From positions 1-64,000 of the forward strand of contig SWDT01000207.1 in assembly GCA_009193035.1 (NCBI GenBank): DNA of 64,000 bases, written 5' to 3'. This DNA comes from Halicephalobus mephisto (lineage: Eukaryota; Nematoda; Chromadorea; Rhabditida; Panagrolaimidae). Positions 34,490-45,959 of this stretch are shown one piece after another. The position numbers and the translations under genes were made by a program. The first letter of the stretch is position 1, and each line of letters opens with the position of its first letter. The notes beneath the pieces were generated by a model. The model was not told the DNA's origin, did not search any database, and saw only the letters and a program-made list of their open reading frames with translations.

Positions 34490-35640
34490 TTCGAAAATTT
34501 AAAACATTTATTTAAAAAATTACTTTTAAAACTACATTTTTATATATCAAAAACCCTAAAAAAACTTAAAATTAAAGAAAAAATAAAAATTTAAAAAAAA
34601 AGTTAAAATTCTTTAAAAAAATAAAGATCTTAAAAAAGTTTAATTTTTTTAAAAAAATAAAAATTTTAAAAAGTTTAATTTTTTTAAAAATTTAATTTTA
34701 ATTTTTTTTTAAATTTCAATTTTCAAAAATTTTTTTTATTTTGTACTTTTTAAAATTTTTTGAATTGTATTTTTTAAAAAATTATAGTTTTTTGGAAAAT
34801 TTTAAAGAAAATTATACTTTTTAAATTTTTTAAAAATTGTAGTTTCTATTTTTAATTTTTTATTCTTTGAAGTTTTCTATTTTTAAATTTTTTCAGTTAT
34901 ATTTAGTTTTTTAAATTTCGTAATTTGTCTGCAAAAATTTTTTAAATTTTTATTTTTTGCAAAATTGGCAATTCGAAAAAATGAGGAAGTTTGGCAAAGC
35001 AAAAATCTCGCGCAAAATTAGATTTCAAAAAAAATGAGTTTTTTCAAAATTGCCACGTTTGCAAAAAATTATTAAAAATAATGTTTACTGTAGTTTAAAC
35101 GTTTTTAGTTTAAAAAATTATGAGTAAATCATTTTGAAGTCCTGACACGAAAATTTTTGGATTTTTTTAAAATTTTAAAATTTTAAAATATTTTTGATTT
35201 TTTTAATTTAGAATATTTTTAATTTTTTTAGAATTTTAAAGTTTAGAATATTTTTAATTTTTTTAAAATTTTAAAGTTTAATTTTCCTAGAATTTTAGAA
35301 TTTTATAATGTTTTAATTTTTTTAATTTTAAAATATTTTTAGATTTTTTTAATTTTGAAATATTTTCAATTTTTTTAATTTTAAAATATTTTAATTTTTT
35401 TTTAATTTTGAAATATTTTTAATTTTTTTAATTTTAAAATATTTTAATTTTTTTTATTTTAAAATATTTTTAATTTTTTTTTAATTTTGAAATATTTTTA
35501 TTTTTTTATAATTTTATTATTTAAAAAACTTAAGATTTATATTTTTCAAATATTTTATAAATTTTTTGAATTTTATTTTTTTTACAATTTTTAATTTTTT
35601 TAATTTAATTTTAGTCGACTTACAGTAATTCTGAGAATTT
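34490..35640. repeat. AT-rich low complexity and an AAATATTTTTAATTTTTTT array
   Basis: 34500-35000 is homopolymer-rich. 35150-35530 has about twelve copies of a 25-33-bp unit TTTTAAAATATTTTTAATTT. No coding. Confidence 0.65.
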
Positions 35641-35769
35641 GTGGATTAATTTTATGAATTTTAATTATCCGTGGTCTTGAGGAAAAAATTCGTTTTTTGA
35701 AGATACTGTAGTTTGAACTTTTGTAGGAAATTTGATTTTACTAAAAATATTATTTTTAATTTTTTTCGT

Positions 35770-36640
35770 TAAGAGACCAGTAATCGGGTTCGTAGGCGAA
35801 ATAAATCGAATATTGTTCACTGTGGGACCGATGATTTTTAATTTAATACTTTTTTATTTTATTCTCCAAGGAAAAATTCAGAGTAATGGTCCCAGCACGA
35901 ATTTTTAAAATTTTCTAAATTATGAACATGTTTAATAATTTTTCTGATGTCATTCGTGGGAGGATTAGGGATTTTTCAATTTAGTGAATTCTTTGAAGAA
36001 AAATGGTCCCAGAGCGAATATTGTTAGAAAATTTTCGATTGTGGACTTTGTTAATGACTCTTTGAATATTTTTCGTGGTGGGACTAATAATTTTTTACTT
36101 AGTAATTTCTTTAAAAAAATTGAAAATTGTCTCAGCACGAATGTTGTTAAAAAATTTTTGATTGTGGACTTTGTTAATGACCCTGTGGATATTTTTCGTG
36201 ATGGGACTAATAGTTTTTTACTTAGTAATTTCTTTAAAAAACCAGAAAATAGTCTCAGCACGATTATTTTAAAAAAATTTTTGATTATGAACTTTGTTAA
36301 TGACCCTGTGGATATTTTTCGTGATGGGACTAATAGTTTTTTACTTAGTAATTTCTTGAAAAAAAACGAAAATGGTCCCAAAGCGAATATTGTCAGAGAT
36401 TTTTTTGATTGTGGACTTTGTTAATGACTCTTTGAACAATTTTTGCTGCAAAATCAACAAGTTTTTATTCAGTAATTTAAAAAAAGCCAAATAATGGTCC
36501 CAGAGCGAATAATGTTCGACTTTACTTTTGGTTAATGATGCTTTGAATATCATTCGTTTTAGGACCACTATTTTCTAATTCAATGATTTCCTCGAAAAAA
36601 TTCCGAAATAATAATCCCAAAGCGAATATTGTTTAATTAA
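35770..36640. repeat. 123-bp tandem array with paired inverted cores
   Basis: Six to seven copies; ACTTAGTAA at 36097, 36220 and 36343 gives 123 bp. Each unit carries GGTCCCAGAGCGAAT and, about 60 bp on, ATTTTTCGTGRTGGGACTAAT: the same core facing the other way. The period is divisible by three, so frames of 146 (+, 35984-36424) and 138 (-, 35965-36381) codons stay open as 41-residue repeats. I regard both as artefacts. Confidence 0.85.
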
Positions 36641-36829
36641 TTTTTAACTATAAACTCACTCATTACTGCTTGTAGCGTTGTTCGCTTTGGGACCGGCTTT
36701 TCTGCGTTTGGCGATTTTTTCTTTTTTTCTCAGAACACGTTTCAACTAATAATCCCACAGGGAATAGTACCTCATTACTCGATCAGGAACTTGGTCATTG
36801 GTCTTCTAAGCTCCATACATACTAAGACC

Positions 36830-37165
36830 TTTATTTTGCATTTTTTTGATCTTTGTTCTCAAATAAAAAGTCCAAAGTAATGGTCCTGACACGAAATATA
36901 TTTAATTTTTTTGAATTTCTTAAATTTTTTAAATTACTATTAACGATTAGACTAGTAACTTTTAACTTTAGAATTTTTTTGATCTTTGTTCTTAAATAAA
37001 AAGTCCAAAGTAATGGTCCTGACACGAAATATACTTAATTTTTTTAAATTTCTTACATTTTTTAAATTACTATTAACGATTAGACTAGTAACTTTTAACT
37101 TTAGAATTTTTTTGATCTTTGTTCTCAAATAAAAAGTTTAAAATAATGGTCCTGACGCGAGTAAT
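36830..37165. repeat. 131-bp tandem repeat, 2.5 copies
   Basis: Unit marked by TTTTTTTGATCTTTGTTCTC, AATAAAAAGTCCAAAGTAAT and GGTCCTGACACGAAATATA. Confidence 0.85.
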
Positions 37166-37199
37166 TTTTGATTTTTTATTGTCATTCTTTAATTACTGA

Positions 37200-37990
37200 T
37201 TCCTTAAACATCATTCGTCTCAGGAACGTTTTTTATTTTCAATTTCTAAAAAAATTCTAATTACTACTCTCGAAACGGATGATTTTTGATTTCTTTTTAG
37301 ACTATCCTCTAATTACCAACTTTTTAAACATCATTTGTCTCGAGACTCTTTTATCCAACATTTTTTCTATTTTTATTTTCTAAAAAATTCTAATTATTAG
37401 TTTTAATTTGAACAATTTCCGATTTTTATCATCATTTTCTAATTATTTACTTCTTGAATATCATTCATCTCGGGACTTTCATCCAACATTTTTTCCATTT
37501 TTACTTTTTTTTAAATTTTAATTATTAGTTTTAATTCGAACAATTTCCGATTTTTATCATCATTTTCTAATTATTTATTTCTTGAACATTATTCATCTCG
37601 GGACTATTTTTCATTGAACATTTTTTCTTTTTATTTTTAAAAAAATTCTAATTATTAGTTTTAATTCGAACAATTTCGAATTTTTATCATTTTCTAATTA
37701 CTTATTTCTTGAACATCATTCATCTCGAGACTTTCATCCAACATTTTTTCCATTTTTATTTTTTAAAAAATTCTAATTATTAGTTTTAATTCGAACAATT
37801 TCGAATTTTTATCATTTTCTAATTACCGACTTTTTAAACATTATTCATCTCGGGACTTTCATCCAACATTTTTTCTTTTTACTTTTCTAAAAAATTCTAA
37901 TTATTAGTTTAAGTATGAATAATTTCCGATTTTTATCATCATTTTCTAATTACTGACTCCTTAAGCATTATTCATGTTGAGATCAATATT
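37200..37990. repeat. ~125-bp tandem array with CATTCATCTCGGGACTTTC
   Basis: Six copies marked by TTCTAATTATTAGTTTTAAT, TCGAACAATTTCCGATTTTT and CATTATTCATCTCGGGACT. Confidence 0.8.
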
Positions 37991-38409
37991 TTTTGTTTGG
38001 CATTTTCTCCCATTTTCTCGTGATACAATTTAAATAATGGTCTTGCAACGAATGATGTAAGAATTATTTTTTGTAATTTTGATTAATTTTTTGAAAATTG
38101 TTGATTAAATTTGTTTTTTTTTTATTTTTTAAAAACTTCAATTTTCGGTCCGAAAACGAAAAATTTCCGACTATAAATTTAATTATAAATTTGTTAAATT
38201 TTTTTGTTTTTAAAAAAATATTTTATCCCCTATAATTACGGTCAATTTTTAGTCAAGTTCCTACAGTAATCTCTTACGAAGTTTCCTTATTAACTTTTTT
38301 CCGAAATGTGATTTTTAGAATTATGTCGTTTGCCTAGTGACAATTTAAAGAATAGTAATCTCTATAACAACTAAAAAATTCTATTTTTATATAAGTTTAT
38401 TTTTGTTGT

Positions 38410-38512
38410 TCACGACAGGACCTTCATTGGAGAGTTCTTGAGGTCGTCTCAGCCATGTCGATCCATAACTGTCATCATTTCGTCTTTAGTTTCCGGAAGA
38501 ACTGTGAATTTT
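38410..38512 (-). CDS. Exon-like island with one in-frame TGA, minus strand (candidate)
   Basis: After an ATTCACAG acceptor the frame starts LPETKDEMMTVMDRHG, meets a TGA, and continues in the same frame with DDLKNSPMKVLS to a second TGA. Composition is balanced on both sides of the first TGA, and the plus strand is full of stops. A TGG-to-TGA change in a dying gene is the simplest reading. Family unknown. Confidence 0.35.
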
Positions 38513-38539
38513 CGAATTTAACTTTGGTTCAAAATTGAT

Positions 38540-38765
38540 CCAACTTTTATTCGATCTCGATTCAAAGTTGGATCAATCTCAAATCAAATTTCGAATATAT
38601 CTTAAATCAAATTTCGAATCAAACTTAGAATATATCTCAAATCAAATTTCGAATATATCTCGAATCAAATTCCGAATCAAACTTAGAATATATCTCAAAT
38701 CTAATTCCGAATCAATCTCGAATCCAACTTAGAATTTATCTCAAATCTAATTTTGGATGGATTTT
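38540..38765. repeat. Tandem array of CAAATTTCGAATATATCTC units
   Basis: About nine units of 20-35 bp (AAATCAAATTTCGAATATAT, CTCGAATCAAACTTAGAA). The 65-codon plus frame is a Ser/Asn/Lys repeat artefact. Confidence 0.8.
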
Positions 38766-39139
38766 GGACTAATTCGAGTTTGAAAATCGAAAAAATCAAT
38801 TTTAAGTCAAAGTAGTATATAGTCGAAATTTGAATTTTCTGAACTTTAAGCTCGAATTAGTTCAAAATTGATTAGAATTGAAATTGTTCGATTGGAATTC
38901 GGTTTTTTTGATTTCCGAATCTAGCTAATCCAGCTTGAATCAAACTTTTAAAATTCGGTTCGAAACTCGAGAATTCTGGTCTTGAAATATTTCTAATTTG
39001 TCTTCACTGTCATCGAAATCACTGATTTTGACTCAGATCCGATCATTTGCTGTTGTTTAAATTATTTTTTGAACAAGTTATTAATTAAGATCTCTGGCCA
39101 GGAGTCGAATCCAGGTCCCGTGGTTGTCAGTCACGAATA

Positions 39140-39800
39140 CTTACACAAAAAAGTAACTTTTGACGCAGTAACAAATGGAAATAGTCACTATTATTTATAA
39201 TTTTCGTGAGAAATGCCAAATATTCATAAAAATGTGACGATTATTACATTTTGTCATGTTTTGTAATTGTTACGAGGTCAAAAGTTACTTTTTTATGAAG
39301 TTAATATAACTATATATCGAATATAATGTATCTAATATATCAAAACTGTTTTAAAATATCCATATATCTGTATAATCCACCGATATCAACATACAAAAAA
39401 AACTTAATTTTTAATTCAATAATAAACATAAATAATCATTGTTATTTTTTAATTTTTATCACAAATATCGAATATTTATGAAAAATGTGACGATTGCATT
39501 ACATTTTTCCTACATTTCGTAATTGTTAAAAAATTTAAAATTACAGTTTTTTTAAGAAGTTAACATAACTATAAATTGAATATAATGTATCTAATATATC
39601 AAAACTGTTTTAAAATATCCATATATCTGTATAATCCACCGATATCAACACACAAAAAAAACTTAATTTTTAATTCAATAATAAACATAAATAATCATTG
39701 TTATGTTTTAATTTTTGTCACAAATATCGAATATTTATGAAAAATGTTACATTTTTATCACATTTCGCAATTGTTACGAAACCAAAAATTACTTTTTTAA
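39140..39800. repeat. 260-bp tandem duplication containing repeat family A
   Basis: Two and a half copies: the block TTTTTAATTCAATAATAAAC recurs at about 39410 and 39670, and GAATATAATGTATCTAATAT at about 39319 and 39578. It includes family A (see 13925). Confidence 0.8.
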
Positions 39801-39889
39801 ATGTATACTGTACTGTCAGATTGAAGCTAATATTATTTTAAAATTATTTAAAAATTAAATTAAGTAATTTTTACTTAAATTTTTCGAAA

Positions 39890-40340
39890 TATGTTCTTAT
39901 GAGAAATTACTGTTTTAAATTCAGTAATTTTTACTTAAATTTGTCGAAATATGTTCTTGTGAGAAATTACTGTTTTAAATTTAGTAATTTTTACTTAAAT
40001 TTTTTGAAATATGTTCTTGTGAGAAATTACTGTTTTAAATTTAGTAATTTTCATTTAAATTTTTCGAAATATGTTCTTGTGAGAAATTACTGTTTTAAAT
40101 TTAGTAATTTTCATTTAAATTTTTTGAAATATGTTCTTGTGAAAAATTACTGTTTTAAATTCAGTAATTTTCATTTAAATTTTTCGAAATATGTTCTTGT
40201 GAGAAATTACTGTTTTAAATTTAGTAATTTTTAAATTTTTCGAAATATGTTCTTATGAGAAATTACTGTTTTAATTTTAGTAATTTTTACTTAAATTTTT
40301 CGAAATATGTTCTTGTGAGAAATTACTGTTTTAAATTTTC
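39890..40340. repeat. Exact 60-bp tandem array, 7.5 copies
   Basis: Unit marked by TTCTTGTGAGAAATTACTGT and CTTAAATTTTTCGAAATATG, with few differences between copies and one shortened copy near 40231. The period is a multiple of three, so a 111-codon plus frame of 20-residue repeats stays open; treated as noncoding. Confidence 0.9.
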
Positions 40341-40844
40341 AATAATGCCTTGGGGACTTTGCATAGTAAAATTTCACACGTGGAAAATACTAGGTAATTC
40401 GTAAGTTTCTTAAAAGGACAAAGTTTCCATTTTTGAATTCGTGCCCTCAGGCTAAATATAAAAAATTTGATTTTTGATTTTCTTAGGAAATATTTAATGA
40501 ATAGAAAATTTTTTGAATCATTGTTAATTATTTTTTTATTAAAATAAATTAACTCTATTTTAAAAAATTAAAGTAGGTGGTTGCAAATTATGTTGAGACT
40601 AATTTTATAGTTTTTTAAATTTCTTAAATTATTTAGTCTAGAAATTTGAACTCTGTTTGGAGCGGATATGAATGTTTCCAAGGAATCTGGATGGAATCCA
40701 AAAATATCTAGGAAGTTCTAAAAGGGTATGTAATTCTCTGAGATCCTGGATGAATTTTGAAGTTTTTAAGAGATTCTAAATGAAATGCAAAAATTTCTCA
40801 AAGATTCTGAAGAATATGAAGGTTTTTATAAGGTTTGGTAGAAA

Positions 40845-41240
40845 CCGTTATCGTCTTGGTAAAGATTATTATCATCTTAGTAGGGTCTGTTACTACCTTA
40901 GTAACGATTATTATCATCTTAGTAGGCACTGTTACTACCTTAGTGAAAATTATTATCATCTTAGTAGGGTCTGTTACTACCTTAGAGAGGATTATTATCG
41001 TATTAGTAGGGTCTGTTACTACCTTAGTAACGATTATTATCATCTTAGTAGGATCTGTTACTACCTTAGAGAGGATTATTATCATCTTAGTAAGGACTGT
41101 CACTGTCTTAGTATGGACTGTTACTACCTTAGTAACGATTGTTATCATCTTAGTAGGATCTCTCACTGCCTTAGTAACAATTGTTATCATCTTAATAAAG
41201 CTTATTACTGCCTTAGTTAGGATTGTTATTGTTCTGGTAG
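40845..41240. repeat. 42-bp tandem array, about 9 copies, open in several frames
   Basis: Unit GATTATTATCATCTTAGTAG plus GGTCTGTTACTACCTTAGTA plus AC. Frames of 146 and 165 codons (+) and 155 codons (-) are all open across it, giving 14-residue repeats. Composition is Tyr/Cys/Leu, Val/Ile/Thr or Thr/Ile/Lys depending on frame. Open frames on both strands argue for a repeat artefact. Confidence 0.85.
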
Positions 41241-41539
41241 AAGCTTTTGTGGTAGGAGTTCGCACCTGGTTCTACTTTACTAACATTCCGCAAATCCTCA
41301 CAAAACTCAGAAAAAATCTAAAACCTTCATGACATTTTGCGGGCTTCTAAAAGCTTTCTTAAAATTTTTATGGAATTGTGATGCTGCAGTTTCGTTGAAG
41401 CACTTCCTAATCTTCCTGATTCCCTTAATCCATCTATTTGAGTTTCTTTCAATAAAGAGGTTTTTTAAATCCAGAAATTTAATTTTTTCGATTAAAATAA
41501 TTTTTAATTTTTGTCGTTTTTCGTAAAAAAGAAGACAAT

Positions 41540-42180
41540 TAAGGTCAATTTTGAATTTTTATATCGAATTTATTAAAAAAATAAAAATTTAAAAAATAAT
41601 AAAATTTTAAAAATTATTAAATGTATTTTCGAATTTTTCCAAAATTTAAAAAATAATAAAATTAAAAAATTATTAAATGTATTTTCGAATTTTTCCAAAA
41701 TTGTCTTCACACGAAAATTGTTTTCTTCAAAGTAAACATATTTTTGTGACTAAAATGTACCTAGTTATTTGGTGTTCGTCGAGGAATTTCTAAGAAAATT
41801 CAAAAATTTTGTAAAAAGTAGGAAAATAAAATTTTATAGAAAATTTAAAAAAAAATAATTTTAAATTTTTTAAAAATAAAAAAAAAATAATTTTTAAATT
41901 TTTAAAAATAAAAAATAATTTTAAATGTTTAAAAATAAAAAAAATAATTTTTAAATTTTTTGCTTAAAAAGTATTTTTTAAAAATTCAATAAAATTATTT
42001 AAAAACTTTTTTAAATTTAAAAATTCAAAGAAAAATATATTTCTAAATTGTTTCTCTTTAAAAAGTGGAGTTAAACAATTTTAAAATTCGGGGAAATATT
42101 TCGAAATTTTTTTCAAAGAACAAGGTGAAAGAAATCTGAAAAATTTTGTATTCTTTTTTGGACTCCCTCAACAATTTTAA
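41540..42180. other. AT-rich low-complexity DNA
   Basis: Includes a two-copy 65-bp repeat (AAATGTATTTTCGAATTTTT) and AATAATTTTTAAATTTTTA runs. No gene. Confidence 0.6.
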
Positions 42181-42189
42181 AAATCGCGA

Positions 42190-42990
42190 TGCGACGTGTC
42201 TGTTTCAGATGTTTATGTTCCAATTTTTACAACTTTAAAAACTGGGAATCAAGAATCACTTTAAATAACTTTATACTTGTTATATAGTATTTTAAAATCT
42301 ATTTTAAGTAAGGTTCTACTTTATAGTTTTCATATGAAATTTCAGATATCCTTGGAATACAGAGTTGGTCGTCAGAATTTCGAATTCTGAAAATTAACTT
42401 CTGATTCTGACTTCAGATCAAGAATTTATAAGCTTTATTATGTTATAATAGATACTTTTTGCTCAGTTAAACTCTAGAATTGAAATGCAAATGCCCGTGA
42501 TACAAATCTCTTATACATAGGTGTTATATAATCGAATATCTTGAATTCTGAAGGTCAAATATTGATTCTGACTTCAGATTCAGAATTTGCGAGTTCGATT
42601 ACCCTGTTATACATACTTTTTTGTGAGTTCTGACAGCAGAATTTGAACATAAATACCTGTGATATAAATCTCTTATATATAGGTGTTACACAACCCAGAA
42701 TTCAGAATTCTAAAAGTCAATTACTGTTTCTGATTCCAGATTCGGAATTTGCGAGTCCAATTACCCTGTTATATATACTTTTTTGTGAGTTCTGACTGTA
42801 AAATTTGAGCATAAATACCTGTGATATAAATCTCTTATATATAGATATCATATAATCCAATATCTTGAATTCTAAAAGTCAATTACTGTTTCTGACTTCA
42901 GATTCGGAATCTACGGGCTTTATTGCGTTACTGTAGGCGCTTTTTATCCAGTTATAACTCTAGGATTGAAATATAAATGCCTGGGACAGA
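42190..42990 (-). repeat. Repeat family B, inverted orientation, about 5 copies
   Basis: Units of ~160 bp marked by TGATTCTGACTTCAGATTC, GATTACCCTGTTATA and TGATATAAATCTCTTATATA. They are reverse complements of the units at 17930-18345. Confidence 0.8.
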
Positions 42991-43069
42991 AATGTCGCAT
43001 AATCTTAAAAATTAATAACAGGAGTCCTATTTTGACCATTTCCGAGTTTTTCAAAAAATTCAAAAAAGC

Positions 43070-43155
43070 CGGGGCTGCAGAGGATTGAAAGCGCTTCCAT
43101 ATGTAATGTGGGCTTTCATATCCATGTCTGGAATGGAGACTTGCAAAGTAGCTAC
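43070..43155 (-). other. Normal-composition island, coding reading unclear
   Basis: Two minus frames are open and protein-like over the same bases. One is ATG-started (SSYFASLHSRHGYESPHYIW); the other contains LQVSIPDMDMKAHITYGSAF before a stop. Splice signals do not choose between them. Confidence 0.2.
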
Positions 43156-43267
43156 TCATTCATTTTCGATTTTCATAATTTTTTTCACGGATGAATAACA
43201 ACGTCAAAAATCTATCATTTGTTTTAAAAATTTTTAATTTTTGCCACGTTGTCTTTGACATTTTCAG

Positions 43268-43381
43268 TTGGTATTTCCTCGTCAGATACCAAGTGGTGTA
43301 CTTCTGTATCCCCTGAGGCATTTTATCAACAACCCATTTGGCATTCATGGACTTTGTACCAATTGGTTTTTGGTTTTTTAA
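43268..43381 (+). CDS. Terminal-exon-like ORF, plus strand (candidate)
   Basis: A strong CATTTTCAG acceptor on the plus strand opens 37 codons to TAA (LVFPRQIPSGVLLYPLRHFI and on). A second plus frame and one minus frame are also open here, so the call is tentative. No family recognised. Confidence 0.3.
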   Translation: MVFPRQIPSGVLLYPLRHFINNPFGIHGLCTNWFLVF

Positions 43382-43479
43382 CATGTTTGGTTTTCAACTT
43401 AGATTTTTTCAATCTTACTGTAGTTATTTTTTGGATTAAGATTTTTGAATCTTTCGAGTTTTGAAAAAGAAAGATTACT

Positions 43480-44930
43480 GTAGAATAGTAGTAAATTTTT
43501 AGTTTTATAAATGATGTAAAAAGTTAAAAATCTTTGGCGTAATGTTCCCGAACGCCAGTGATTTTTTACTTTTTTAACATGTTTATTTTTTATCTTACTG
43601 TAATTATTTTAAAATTAAAATTTTTCATTACTTTTAATTTAAAAAAATAGAAAATTACTGTAGAATAGTAGTAAATTTTTAGTTTTAAAAATGATGTAAA
43701 AAGTTGAAAATCTTTGGCGTAATGTTCCCGAACGCCAATGATTTTTTACTTTTTTAACATATTTATTTTTTATTTAGTTTTTTTCGAATCTTACTGTAAT
43801 TACTTTAAAATTAAAATTTTTCATTATTTTTAATTTAAAAAAATAAAAAATTGCTGTAAATTAAAAGTTAAATTCAAATTTAATATTTTTATAAAAAATT
43901 TCTGAACAGCAATTAAATTTTTTTTATATTTAAATTAAAAGTTAAATTTTATTTTTCACTTTTACCGTAATCGTTGCCTTGAAGAAAAACAACTTTTTAT
44001 TATTTTGAATCTCGAAAATTTACAGTAAAAATAAAATTTAACTTTAATGTAAAAAAACAAAAATTTTTTTGGCATCAAGTCCCAGAATGCCAATTAATTT
44101 TTACTTTTTTTTAACACATATGACTCAAAAAGTAACTTTTATTTTTTATTTTTACTGTAATCGTTGCCTTGAAAGAAAAATTTTTTATTACTTTGAATTT
44201 TTAAGGAATAAATTGCAGCGAAATAAAAATGAAACTTAATTTCAATGTAAAAAAGTAAAAATTTCTTGACATCAATTCTCAGAATCCTAAAAATTAAAAA
44301 ATTTTAACATGACTTAAAAGTTAAATTTTATTTTTACTGTAATTTCAAATAAATTAATAAAAAATTTTTGTTTTGAAGTGAAAGTTTACTGTAAAAATGA
44401 AACTTTAATATAAAAAATAAAATTTTTTTAAAAAATAAATCCCAAAATACCAATTTTCAATTTTTTTAAATATATGACTTAAAAGTTAAATTTTATTTTT
44501 ACTGTAATTTCAAATAAATTAATAAAAAAATTTTGTTTTGAAGAGAAAGTTTACTGTAAAAATGAAACTTTAATATAAAAAATAAACTTTTTTTTTAAAA
44601 ATAAACTTTTTTTTAAAATTAAGTCCCAAAATACCAATTTTCAATTTTTTTTAATATATGACTCAAATGTTAAATTTTATTTTTATCGTATTTTTTAAAT
44701 AGAAAATTCTTTTATTAATTTGAGTTTTGAAGAGAAAGTTTACTGTAAAAATGAAACTTTAATATAAAAAATAAACTTTTTTTTTAAAAATAAACTTTTT
44801 TTAAAAATAAACTTTTTTTAAAAAATAAATCCCAAAATACCAATTTTCAATTTTTTTTAATATATGACTCAAATGTTAAATTTTATTTTTATTGTATTTT
44901 TTAAATAGAAAATTCTTTTATTAATTTGGA
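43480..44930. repeat. Large AT-rich tandem arrays, ~181 bp and ~120-200 bp units
   Basis: 43490-43900 has two good copies and one poor copy of a unit with TTTGGCGTAATGTTCCCGAA plus CGCC (43533 and 43714). 43960-44930 has about six units with TTTACTGTAAAAATGAAACT, AAAATACCAATTTTCAATTT and ATATGACTCAAATGTTAAAT. No coding. Confidence 0.75.
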
Positions 44931-44935
44931 TCTTA

Positions 44936-45157
44936 TTAGTCACGGAACTGACTTATCCGTGATTTTCCATTTTCTGAGATAAATGCAATGTGCAAAAAAA
45001 ACCATTGTTTCGAAATCCAGTTTTATTTTGAACATTTTTGATTTTCATTTTTCCCAAGACATGCCAAGTAAGTTTTTTTATAAATGGCAAATTTGTTGTT
45101 TCCTGGATTTTTTTCCTACCGTAATCGATTTCAACAATTACTGTCACACAAATCGTT
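44936..45157 (-). CDS. Two small minus-strand exons with agreeing phase (candidate gene end)
   Basis: Exon 45157-45120 follows a TTTTCCCAG acceptor and ends at GTAGGA. Exon 44973-44936 follows TTATCTCAG. Spliced, the junction codon is G|AA and the reading VTVIVEIDYENGKSRISQFR continues one residue to TAA. Both composition and phase support real exons, but 25 residues are too few to assign. A 64-codon unspliced minus frame also covers the area, so an alternative reading exists. Confidence 0.35.
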
Positions 45158-45469
45158 CTGGGAAAATTTTTGGAACTTTTTTAATTTTTGTAATTTTTTA
45201 AAATTTTTATAATTTTTAAAAAATTTTTATTATTTTAATTTTTGTAATTTTTTAAAATTTTTATTATTTTTAGAATTTAAATTTTTTAAAAATTTTTATT
45301 ATTTTAAAATTTAAATTTTTTAAAATTTATGTTTTTTTAAAATTTAAAATTTTTTGTTTTTTTAAATCTTTCGAGTTTTGGCGTTCCGTTCCGTGGCGCA
45401 TTTGACTGATTTAAGGAAAAAGAAGTGTTAATCATTAGTCACCAGAAAAGAAGTCTTCTATCAATTATC

Positions 45470-45860
45470 GGAAAAAAGAAACAAGTCCTCTTTATCAAGT
45501 TCTGAAAAAAAAGAAAAAGTGTTCCCCAAACTTTTTAAAAAGGAAGAGTGTTCCCCAAACTTTTTAAAAAGGAAGAGTGTTCCCCGAATTTTTTTTAAAA
45601 AGGAAGAGTGTTCCCCGAACTTTTTTTAAAAAGGGAGAGTGTTCCCCAAACTTTTTTTAAAAAGGAAGAGTGTTCCCCGAATTTAAAAAAAGGAAGAGTG
45701 TTCCCCGAACTTTTTTTAAAAAGGGAGAGTGTTCCCCAAACTTTTTTTAAAAAGGAAGAGTGTTCCCCGAACTTTTTTTAAAAGGAAAAGTGTTCCCCGA
45801 ACTTTTTTTAAAAAGGAAGAGTGTTCCCCAAACTTTCAAAAAAAACAAAGTATTTTCTGT
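45470..45860. repeat. ~30-bp tandem array with GGAAGAGTGTTCCCCRAAC
   Basis: About 11 copies of AAAAGGRAGAGTGTTCCCCR plus AACTTTTTT, varying only in T/A run length and one A/G site. Confidence 0.9.
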
Positions 45861-45959
45861 CACATCTCAAAAAAATTAATTTTTTTCTGACATCATCGAT
45901 TACGGTCGATTTCAGATTATTGGAATTTTCGTTTCCGAAATTTTACAATCGAAAAAAAA

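Noticed and set aside
35965..36424. 146-codon (+) and 138-codon (-) frames with 41-residue repeats
   Set aside because: Both strands are open because the array period is 123 bp; no start context or homology.
39090..39140. tRNA-like minus-strand stretch with a B-box-like word
   Set aside because: No D arm or A-box at the right distance, and anticodon and T stems mismatch.
39899..40234. 111-codon plus frame of 20-residue repeats
   Set aside because: Product of the 60-bp array.
40780..41332. Three long overlapping frames (146, 155 and 165 codons)
   Set aside because: Product of a 42-bp array; no frame is favoured by codon use.
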